Of a stretch of DNA of 11,295 bases, positions 5,850 to 11,295 are shown one piece after another; within the stretch, counting starts at the first letter, position 1, and every line of letters begins with the position of its first letter. Made by a program: the position numbers and the translations under genes. The notes beneath the pieces are model-generated. The model ran no database searches. It was not told where the DNA came from and saw only the letters and a program-made list of their open reading frames with translations. Source of the DNA: Gemmatimonadales bacterium (GTDB lineage Bacteria > Gemmatimonadota > Gemmatimonadetes > Gemmatimonadales > GWC2-71-9); contig JAICEH010000047.1 of NCBI GenBank assembly GCA_025924275.1, positions 1 through 11,295 of the forward strand, written 5' to 3'.

Positions 5850-7550
5850 CTACCTCCGCCCCCCACCACCGCCCGACGGTGCCCCCCCGCGACCGCCCCC
5901 ACCGGAGGGGGCCCCGCCGCGGCCTCCCCCGCTCGGCGCCGCGCGGGCGCCGCCGCCCGGCGCCCCGCCACGGCTCGCCCCGGCCGCCGGACTCGAGCCC
6001 CGCGCCGAGCCCCGGCTCTCCACCCCGCGCGGCTGCTGCCGCGAATCGACCGCGCGCCGCTCGCCCCCGGCCGCAGCGCCCGATCCCCGGGCAACCGGCG
6101 ACCGGTCGGTCCCGGGGCGTTCCACCCGTCGGGCCGACGCCGGCCGCAACTCGGGGCGCTCCACGACCCGTCGGGACGTCGCCGTGCCGCGGGCGTTGGT
6201 CGGGAGGCCCGACTGCCGCCGGGCCGTCGTCGCCGCCCGGTCCTCGCCCTGGGAGCTGGCCTGCCGCCGCGCCGTGGTGGTGGCCCGGGCATCGGTCGGC
6301 AGGTTCGGCTGGCGCCGCGCGTCCGTCTGGCGGGCGGTGGCACGCGCCGGCGCTGCCGCGTCGGAACGCCGCCGGGTCGCCGCCCCGGCCCCGGACCGGT
6401 TCTCGCCCGACACGGGAGCCTGGGTGGCCCGGCGTCCGCCGCTCGACTGCTCCCGGCTGGGCTGGGCCTGCCGCGGCCCGGCCTGCGCCTCCGGGGTGGT
6501 GCGCCGCCCGCCCGCCCCGGCGGTGCCTTCGCGCTGCGGCGCGGGCGCGGCGTCCCCGGTCGTCCGGCGGCGGGTGCCTCCGGCGGCGTTGGCCTGCTGC
6601 TGCTGCTCGCCGATGGACGGCAGGCGGCGACGGGCGCCGGCGTCGGGGGTCTGGCCCTGGGTGCCGAGACTCCGGTCGCGGAAACCGGACGCGTAGCGGT
6701 CCCGGTAGCCGGGCGAGTTCGCCGCCACGGCATCGTACGGGTCCTTCCAGCCGTACCGGTCCCGCGCGTAGGGGTAGCCCGCGTAAGGCGGATAGGGGTA
6801 GTAGGCCGGATAGTACGGGTACGGGTAATGATAGTACGGGTATGAATAGTACGGATAATAGTACGACGGGTAGTAGCCGTACCACGGCGCGTAGTACCAG
6901 GGGTCGTACCAGCCGGTGCCGATCGAGAAGTAGAACGACCCGCCCCAGGGGTAGCAGCCGAAGCAGGTGCCGACCGAGGCGTAGCCGCCCGAGCCGTAGG
7001 AATCCGACCCGACCGACGCGTAGCTCGCCTCCGCCACGGTGTAGCGCAGCACGTCGTAGTCGAACCCGCCGGGCGGGGCCATCCGCGTCACCAGGTCCGT
7101 GAGCCCGCGCTCCAGGTCGAGCTCGGAGGCGGGAATCTCCAGCGCCCGCAGGTCCCACCGCTCGCCGCGGCGGAAGTCGGCGAAGTTGAACGGGTCGGGC
7201 GACCAGGCCGCGAGCACGACGCCGGTGCCGAGGGTGCCGGCCACCTGGAACGCCTCGCGATCGCCGCGGCTCCGGATCTCGAAGTCGCGCTGGCCTGGAA
7301 TGAACTGCTCGTCGACCGGGTCCACCGGGAAGAGCACGCGGACCTGACCCTGGGGATCCGTCTGCACCACCACGAGGTAGCCGTCCCGTGCGGCCCGGAC
7401 GTGCGCCCGCGCCCAGAGCCCCGGGGCGTAGGAGCCCCCGTCGCTCAGCGAGAGGCGGATGGCGGGGTCGGGATCCTGGGCCGACGGCCGCGCCATCGTG
7501 ACCGCGGGCGCGGCGCCGAGGAGGCCGGAGATGACGAGCGTGGCGAACAT
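5850..7550 (-). CDS. Secreted DUF4384 protein with Tyr-rich centre and Arg/Gly-rich disordered tail
   Basis: 566 residues. Order: signal peptide (about 1-24, MFATLVISGLLGAAPAVTMA then RPSAQ); a DUF4384-like domain (about 31-120) with the typical ARAHVRAARDGYLVVVQTD and a strand ending VRVLFP; a Tyr/Pro-rich stretch (215-261) in which 24 of 47 residues are Tyr; and, from about 290, a low-complexity tail rich in Arg, Ala, Gly, Thr and Gln, closing in GGAPSGGGGRGG-type repeats. A Cys-Phe-Gly-Cys pair lies at 196-199. The start at 7550 has GGGAGGG 5 bases upstream; an upstream extension is possible but would bury the signal peptide. DUF4384 domains occur in envelope and signalling proteins, and the role here is unknown. 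The basic tail might bind polyanions (guess). It converges on the crcB unit. Confidence 0.78.
   Translation of the reverse strand: MFATLVISGLLGAAPAVTMARPSAQDPDPAIRLSLSDGGSYAPGLWARAHVRAARDGYLVVVQTDPQGQVRVLFPVDPVDEQFIPGQRDFEIRSRGDREAFQVAGTLGTGVVLAAWSPDPFNFADFRRGERWDLRALEIPASELDLERGLTDLVTRMAPPGGFDYDVLRYTVAEASYASVGSDSYGSGGYASVGTCFGCYPWGGSFYFSIGTGWYDPWYYAPWYGYYPSYYYPYYSYPYYHYPYPYYPAYYPYPPYAGYPYARDRYGWKDPYDAVAANSPGYRDRYASGFRDRSLGTQGQTPDAGARRRLPSIGEQQQQANAAGGTRRRTTGDAAPAPQREGTAGAGGRRTTPEAQAGPRQAQPSREQSSGGRRATQAPVSGENRSGAGAATRRRSDAAAPARATARQTDARRQPNLPTDARATTTARRQASSQGEDRAATTARRQSGLPTNARGTATSRRVVERPELRPASARRVERPGTDRSPVARGSGAAAGGERRAVDSRQQPRGVESRGSARGSSPAAGASRGGAPGGGARAAPSGGGRGGAPSGGGGRGGAPSGGGGGRR
6168..6323 (-). 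repeat. Internal duplication in the Arg-rich tail of the DUF4384 protein
   Basis: Two copies of a segment of about 18 residues are seen: ARRQPNLPTDARATTTARRQ (6261-6320) and ARRQSGLPTNARGTATSRR (6168-6224). They align without gaps and are separated by a short acidic linker (SSQGEDRAAT). Codons differ in several places, so the duplication is not very recent or the repeat is under selection. Confidence 0.6.
6768..6908 (-). repeat. Tyr/Pro-rich low-complexity repeat
   Basis: Degenerate repeats of Tyr-Tyr-Pro, Tyr-Pro and Trp-Tyr encode residues 215-261 of the DUF4384 protein. The plus strand shows recurrent GTAGTA and AGTACGGGTA units and is clearly AT-richer than its surroundings because TAC/TAT codons dominate. 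Confidence 0.7.
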
Positions 7551-7562
7551 GGGAACCCTCCC

Positions 7563-7634
7563 GGACCGTGCCGGATGACCAGTTTCGGGGACGGCACAGG
7601 CCACCCCCACCGGTCAGCGGGCGAGGACCGTGCC
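7563..7634 (-). repeat. Pair of direct repeats GGCACGGTCC upstream of the DUF4384 gene
   Basis: On the minus strand GGCACGGTCC occurs at 7625-7634 and again at 7563-7572; the second copy touches the ribosome binding site. Starts are 62 bp apart. The exact match may mark an operator, though in such GC-rich DNA a chance 10-mer repeat is possible. Confidence 0.35.
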
Positions 7635-7700
7635 AGCCCGGATGCCATTGCCCATCAACGTGTTACGGATGAACCCGAGGTCCCGTTGCGTCCCGGATTG

Positions 7701-7728
7701 GTGACGGCTGTCACGCGAGGCTTCTCGC
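7701..7728. terminator. Two adjacent short hairpins after the SnoaL-like gene
   Basis: GTGAC-GGCT-GTCAC (7701-7714) is directly followed by GCGAG-GCTT-CTCGC (7715-7728). Both have 5-bp perfect stems and 4-base loops, and they begin 7 bases past the stop of the minus-strand SnoaL-like gene. There is no T tract. They may be a weak terminator, an RNA-stability element or a protein-binding site. Confidence 0.35.
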
Positions 7729-7735
7729 CGGTCAC

Positions 7736-8146
7736 TTATCGGTCGAGGACCTCCCGGCCGCCCACCCGGCGATGCCAGTAGAGTCGCATCTCGCTGATCA
7801 ATCCGTCGCGGGTCTCGCAGAACATCCCGCCGCGGGCCTCGACTGCCTCGCCGGTGCGGCGCCGACGGAACCCGACCGTGAACTCGGCCGCGAACCAGGT
7901 GCCGGCGACGAAGATCTCGCCGGAGGCGAAGCGCACCTCGGACTGGTGGAAGGAGAGGTCCTGCCAGTAGCCGCGGATGGCCGGGCTGCCGGCGAGCGTC
8001 GCGCCGAACGGAGACTCCACGAACACCGCGTCGGGCGCGAAGACCGCAAGCAGTGCCTGCGCGTCGGTCCGCTCCCAGGCGCGGCCGAGGGCGTCCACGA
8101 GGCGCCGGCCAAGCTGGGCGATCGTCTCCGGCGCGGAATCGGTCAC
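7736..8146 (-). CDS. SnoaL/NTF2-like protein
   Basis: 136 residues, cytoplasmic, one NTF2-like alpha+beta barrel. The layout is typical: an N-terminal helix ending in ERTDAQALLAVFAPDAVFVESPFG, then SPAIRGYWQDL, and beta strands including EIFVAGTWFAAEFTVGF, GGMFCETRDGLISEMRLYW. Members of this superfamily are small enzymes (cyclases, isomerases), binding subunits or inactive; no catalytic residue can be assigned here. The start is GTG with GGAG 6 bases upstream. The gene is divergent from the large TPR-hydrolase gene, with only 42 bp between the starts. The stop is TAA, unlike the TGA/TAG of most neighbours. Confidence 0.82.
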   Translation of the reverse strand: MTDSAPETIAQLGRRLVDALGRAWERTDAQALLAVFAPDAVFVESPFGATLAGSPAIRGYWQDLSFHQSEVRFASGEIFVAGTWFAAEFTVGFRRRRTGEAVEARGGMFCETRDGLISEMRLYWHRRVGGREVLDR

Positions 8147-8188
8147 GCCTTGCTCCGGTGGAGGCGGGGTGGGACATTGCGCGGGCGG

Positions 8189-10792
8189 ATGCCTCCCAAC
8201 TTACACGTCGCCCGGCGGGCGTGCCTCGCCCTCCTGCTCCTCCAGCCGGCACGCCTTGCCGCCCAGTCCCCCTGCCCTCCGGAGCAGGGCCGCGCGCTCG
8301 ACTCGGCCTGGTCCGCCTACCGCGCGGACTCGATCGAGGTCGCGCGGGCCCGGTTCCTCGACCTCACCCGGAGCTGCCCCGCGGCGGCGGGGGCGTGGGC
8401 CGGCCTCGGCTTCGCGTCCCTTCGCCTCGATGACCTTGCGGCAGCCGAATCCGCCTTCCGCGAGGCCCTGGCCGTCGACCGGGGAAGCGCGGACGCGTGG
8501 GACGGCCTGGCGCACGTGATGGCCCGCACCGACCGCGCACCCGAGGCGGTCACCGCGGCCCGTGAGGCCGTGTCGATCGCCCCGGGGTACGCCTCCAGCC
8601 GCGCGCTGCTGGACCGCCTCGCGCCGGACTGGGATCGCCCTCCCCTCGCACCCGCGCCGCGGCCCGCCACCCTCCGGGTGGACGCACGGGTGCGGGACGG
8701 CCGGTTCGAGGTCCCGGGACCCCGCGGCTGGTCGGCCGTCTATCTCCAGGGCGTGAACCTGGGTGCGGCCCTACCGGGCCGGTTCCCCGCCGAGTTCCCG
8801 GTGGACTCCGGGCTCTATCGCGGGTGGCTCGATTCGATGGCGGCGATGGGCGCGAACGTCGTCCGGGTCTACACCCTGCTGCCGCCGGCCTTCTACCGCG
8901 CGCTCCGCGGCCGCAACCTCGAGCACCAGGAGCGGCCGCTGCTCCTGGTGCAGGGGGTGTGGGCGGAGTTGCCACCGGACGGGAACTTCGACGACCCGGC
9001 GTGGCTCGGCGACCTCCGCGGGGAGGTGCGACGTGCGACGGAGGTCATCCATGGCGCGGCCGAGGTGGCGCCCCGCCCCGGCCACGCCGCGGGCCGCTAC
9101 GACGCCGACGTCTCGCCCTGGGTGGTGGCCTGGATCCTGGGGCGCGAATGGGAGCCCTTCGCCGTCGCAGCCTACGACCGGGGACGCGCGCGGGCCGCCT
9201 TTCACGGCCGCTGGTTCGAGGGCGAGGCGCTGCCCGCGATGGACCGATGGCTCGCCGCGCTCTGCGACTTCCTGGTGAACTGGGAGGTGGAGCGCTTCAA
9301 CGCCATCCGCCCCGTTGCCTACGTCAACTGGCCCACCCTCGACCCGCTCACCCATCCCACCGAATCGAGCCCGGAGGAGGAGGCTGCGTGGCGTCAGAGG
9401 GCCGGCCGGCCGCTCCTCACCCAACGCCACGAGTACGACAATGACGGGCTCGGGCTCGACGCCAACCTGCTCCGGCCGACGCCCGCCAACCCGGCGGGGT
9501 GGTTCGCCAGCTACCACGCCTATCCCTATTACCCCGACTTCGTGATCCAGGACCCGGGCTACGCCTCGGCGCGCTCGAGCTTCGGGCCCTCGAGCTACTT
9601 CGGGTACCTCCGCGACCTCGTGGCCCACCACGCCGGGCTGCCGGTGGTGATCTCGGAGTTCGGCGTGCCGTCGAGCCGGGGGCTGGCGCACCGGCAGCCG
9701 CAGGGGCTGCACCACGGTGGGCTCGACGAGCGCGGCCAGGCAGCGGCCGACGCACGGCTGGCGGCGGAGATCCGGGAGGCGGGCGCGGCGGGCGCCATCG
9801 TCTTCGCGTGGCTCGACGAGTGGTTCAAGCACAACTGGGTGACGATCGACCTCGCGGTGCCGCGGGACCACAGCCCCCGCTGGCTCAACGTGGAGGATGC
9901 CGAGCAGCAATACGGCATCCTGGGCCTCTACGCCGGCGACGGCACCGGGCCGCGACTGGGGGGGAGCCCCACCGCGTGGCGCGCGCTCCAGGCGGTGCAG
10001 CGGGGCGGGCGACGGCTCCATTCGCTCCGGATCGGACAGGACGAGGCCTACCTGTACCTCGCCGTCGAGACCGACTCCGTCGTCGACCCCGGGCGCCACC
10101 GGCTCGCGGTCCTGCTCGACGTCGTGCGCCCGGACCTGGGCCAGCGGCGAATCCCGGGCGGCCTCCGGAGCGAGGTGGGCTTCGAGTTCCTCCTGGATCT
10201 CCGCGACACGGCGCAGGCCGCCCTCCTCGCCCTGCCGGAGTACAACCCCTACGCCGGCCGGGAGGCGCTCGAGGACGGCGACGAGCGGGGGCGATTCCAC
10301 CGCCGGCCGATCCGGCCGGTGAACCGCGACGACGCCAGGTGGGATTCCCTCCTGGTGATCGTGAACCGGGCGCGGTACTGGCGGGACGGGACGATGCGCC
10401 CGGCCCAGCTGCACGATCGCGGCCGGCTCCGCCACGGCACCCAGGACGAGACCAGCCTGGCCGACTGGTACTGGGACCGCGCGGCGCGGCTGGTGACCAT
10501 CCGCATCCCCTGGGGGCTCCTCGGCGTGACCGACCCCTCCACCGGACGGGTGGCGTTCGAGTTTGCGCGCGAGGGGGAGTTCGGCACCACGGTCACGGAG
10601 GGGTTCCGGGTCGGGGCCGTGCTGCTCGACGCCGCGGGCATGCGCCTCGACGCCCTGCCCGCGGCACCCGACGGCACGTGGCGCGCCGCCGACTTCGCGC
10701 CGTGGCGCTGGCCGGAGTGGACGGAGCCCCGGTTTCATTCGAGATTGAAGCCGGCGTACGAGTCCCTCCGCCAGCTCTGGAGCGAGCCCTGA
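8189..10792 (+). CDS. Secreted TPR - glycoside-hydrolase-like protein with C-terminal beta domain
   Basis: 867 residues. Signal peptide at about 1-26 (RRACLALLLLQPARLAAQ). Three TPR-like units follow (about 36-66, 68-99, 102-133). A (beta/alpha)8-barrel-like region (about 165-575) resembles clan GH-A hydrolases: YLQGVNLGAALPG, MGANVVRVYTLLPP, WVVAWILGREWEPF (Glu320, candidate acid/base), ASYHAYPYYPDF (His443), LPVVISEFGVPSSRG (Glu490, candidate nucleophile) and IVFAWLDEWFKHNW (Glu544). The acid/base Glu follows Arg, not the usual Asn. The last part (about 605-850) looks like a beta sandwich, perhaps CBM9-like (LRIGQDEAYLYLAVE). It is probably periplasmic or secreted, acting on a polysaccharide. 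The start ATG has a weak ribosome site; TTG at 8177 is an alternative. The stop overlaps the next gene (CTGA). I do not recognise a named family. Confidence 0.8.
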   Translation: MPPNLHVARRACLALLLLQPARLAAQSPCPPEQGRALDSAWSAYRADSIEVARARFLDLTRSCPAAAGAWAGLGFASLRLDDLAAAESAFREALAVDRGSADAWDGLAHVMARTDRAPEAVTAAREAVSIAPGYASSRALLDRLAPDWDRPPLAPAPRPATLRVDARVRDGRFEVPGPRGWSAVYLQGVNLGAALPGRFPAEFPVDSGLYRGWLDSMAAMGANVVRVYTLLPPAFYRALRGRNLEHQERPLLLVQGVWAELPPDGNFDDPAWLGDLRGEVRRATEVIHGAAEVAPRPGHAAGRYDADVSPWVVAWILGREWEPFAVAAYDRGRARAAFHGRWFEGEALPAMDRWLAALCDFLVNWEVERFNAIRPVAYVNWPTLDPLTHPTESSPEEEAAWRQRAGRPLLTQRHEYDNDGLGLDANLLRPTPANPAGWFASYHAYPYYPDFVIQDPGYASARSSFGPSSYFGYLRDLVAHHAGLPVVISEFGVPSSRGLAHRQPQGLHHGGLDERGQAAADARLAAEIREAGAAGAIVFAWLDEWFKHNWVTIDLAVPRDHSPRWLNVEDAEQQYGILGLYAGDGTGPRLGGSPTAWRALQAVQRGGRRLHSLRIGQDEAYLYLAVETDSVVDPGRHRLAVLLDVVRPDLGQRRIPGGLRSEVGFEFLLDLRDTAQAALLALPEYNPYAGREALEDGDERGRFHRRPIRPVNRDDARWDSLLVIVNRARYWRDGTMRPAQLHDRGRLRHGTQDETSLADWYWDRAARLVTIRIPWGLLGVTDPSTGRVAFEFAREGEFGTTVTEGFRVGAVLLDAAGMRLDALPAAPDGTWRAADFAPWRWPEWTEPRFHSRLKPAYESLRQLWSEP
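10779..10782 (+). promoter_or_regulatory. Shine-Dalgarno that supports a CTG start
   Basis: GGAG lies 6 bases before CTG at 10789, inside the 3' end of the TPR-hydrolase gene. This spacing is ideal, and no ATG, GTG or TTG lies at a suitable place in that frame. Confidence 0.55.
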
Positions 10793-11295
10793 GCCGCTGC
10801 CCGACGGTCCTTCCCGCCGCGATCCTGCTCCTGCTGCCCGTCCTCGCCGCACGGCCCGCGGCCGCGCAGGTGCGCACGGGAGACGCGGCGTGGGAGGCGG
10901 GCGACTTCGCCACCGCGCGCGCCGCCTATACCCGTGCCCTCGCCGACGATCCCGCCTCGGTCCGCGCGCTCTACCGGCTCGGCCTCCTGGCGAGCTGGGA
11001 CGACCGGCTCGACTCGGCCCTGGTACTGCTCCGGCGGGGGCGGGCGGTGGACCCGCTGGATCCGGACGTGCGCTTTGCCGAGGCCCTGGTGCTCAGCTGG
11101 CGTGGGGACTTCGATGCCGCCATCGCGCGGTACGACAGCCTCCTCGCGGAACATCCCGACCGGCGGGACGCCCGCCTCGGCCGGGCACGCACCCTGGCCT
11201 GGAGGGGGGACCTCGATGGCGCCGAACGCGCCTTCGAGGCACTGGTGGCCTCGGACCCTGACGATCCGGCCGCCCGGAACGGGCGGGCGCAGGTG
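10789..11295 (+). CDS. Secreted TPR protein, N-terminal part (3' end outside window), CTG start
   Basis: 169 codons are visible, with no stop before the window ends. If CTG (10789) is the start, the protein opens with a textbook signal peptide: a short basic n-region with Arg3, a hydrophobic core TVLPAAILLLLPVLAA, and cleavage near PAAAQ (about 26-27). Four TPR-like units of about 34 residues follow from residue 31; they end in the recurrent motif WRGD (LSWRGDFDAA, LAWRGDLDGA). Such TPR arrays often precede a YaiO-type outer-membrane beta barrel, which would lie beyond the window (inference). CTG overlaps the upstream TGA as CTGA, the same 4-bp coupling used three times elsewhere in this window. 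The next upstream candidate, GTG at 10717, would put about 24 extra residues before the signal peptide. Confidence 0.72.
   Translation, partial: MSRCPTVLPAAILLLLPVLAARPAAAQVRTGDAAWEAGDFATARAAYTRALADDPASVRALYRLGLLASWDDRLDSALVLLRRGRAVDPLDPDVRFAEALVLSWRGDFDAAIARYDSLLAEHPDRRDARLGRARTLAWRGDLDGAERAFEALVASDPDDPAARNGRAQV

Larger units (their letters stand above)
7551..7735. other. Intergenic region upstream of the DUF4384 gene
   Basis: 185 non-coding bases between two minus-strand genes. On the minus strand the DUF4384 start is preceded by GGGAGGG (7556-7562). I see no good sigma-70 promoter. The region holds a 10-base direct repeat and two adjacent hairpins, listed separately. Reading frames crossing it have no family likeness. 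Confidence 0.6.

Noticed and set aside
6780..6900. Repeat block that might be a CRISPR or DNA-level tandem array
   Set aside because: The periodicity is explained by Tyr and Pro codons in the minus-strand gene. Units vary in length and there are no spacers.
5657..7158. Long frames of about 480-500 codons on both strands over the DUF4384 gene
   Set aside because: All are Arg/Pro/Gly-rich shadows. The DUF4384 frame alone has a signal peptide, a Shine-Dalgarno and a recognisable domain.
7772..8188. N-terminal extension of the TPR-hydrolase frame
   Set aside because: It is antisense to the SnoaL-like gene, has no family likeness and would place the signal peptide about 139 residues inside the protein.
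8771..10852. A 693-codon minus-strand frame opposite the TPR-hydrolase gene
   Set aside because: It is a codon-phase shadow of the real gene, with compositional bias and no domain.
10735..11154. Minus-strand frames opposite the partial TPR gene
   Set aside because: The plus-strand frame has a signal peptide and regular 34-residue repeats. The opposite frames show neither and no ribosome binding site.

Overview
The window is very GC-rich and densely coded. Ribosome binding sites are Shine-Dalgarno type, several starts are GTG, and many genes overlap by 4 bp. Three predicted secreted proteins carry signal peptides whose likely cleavage site ends at or next to Ala-Gln. This combination suggests a high-GC environmental bacterium with a Gram-negative envelope. 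Gemmatimonadota is my best guess, but it rests on style and composition, not on a marker gene. Most genes look like chromosomal core or envelope genes. I see no mobile element, CRISPR array, rRNA or tRNA.

Layout, left to right. (a) 3-434, plus strand: the 3' end of a short mutY. (b) 451-4457, minus strand: a tight five-gene run, read from right to left as glutamine-dependent NAD synthetase (nadE), a hotdog acyl-CoA thioesterase, a patatin-like lipase, a DUF2203 protein and a four-helix membrane protein. Gaps are 33 bp, a 4-bp overlap (ATGA), 13 bp and a 4-bp overlap (GTGA), so it is probably one operon. (c) 4458-4539: an 82-bp divergent promoter region. (d) 4540-5783, plus strand: crcB/fluC fluoride channel, DUF190 (PII-like fold) and a small cysteine phosphatase-like protein, the last two overlapping by 4 bp. 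(e) 5808-5843: a perfect 16-bp hairpin, probably a two-way terminator between converging genes. (f) 5850-7550, minus strand: a secreted DUF4384 protein with a Tyr-rich middle and a long Arg/Ala/Gly-rich tail. (g) 7736-8146, minus strand: a SnoaL/NTF2-like protein. (h) 8189-10792, plus strand: a secreted 867-residue protein that joins TPRs, a glycoside-hydrolase-like barrel and a C-terminal beta domain. It is followed, in a CTGA overlap, by a secreted TPR protein that runs off the window end and appears to start at CTG.

How the genes fit together. The minus-strand operon mixes cofactor synthesis (NAD) with lipid and acyl-CoA hydrolysis and two uncharacterised proteins. The crcB module looks like a fluoride-resistance unit with two accessory proteins. 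The right end looks like the start of an envelope or exopolysaccharide locus: a carbohydrate-active secreted enzyme translationally coupled to a TPR protein of the kind often found ahead of outer-membrane barrels. The best candidates for something undescribed are the TPR-hydrolase fusion with its CTG-started partner, and the crcB-DUF190-phosphatase trio.
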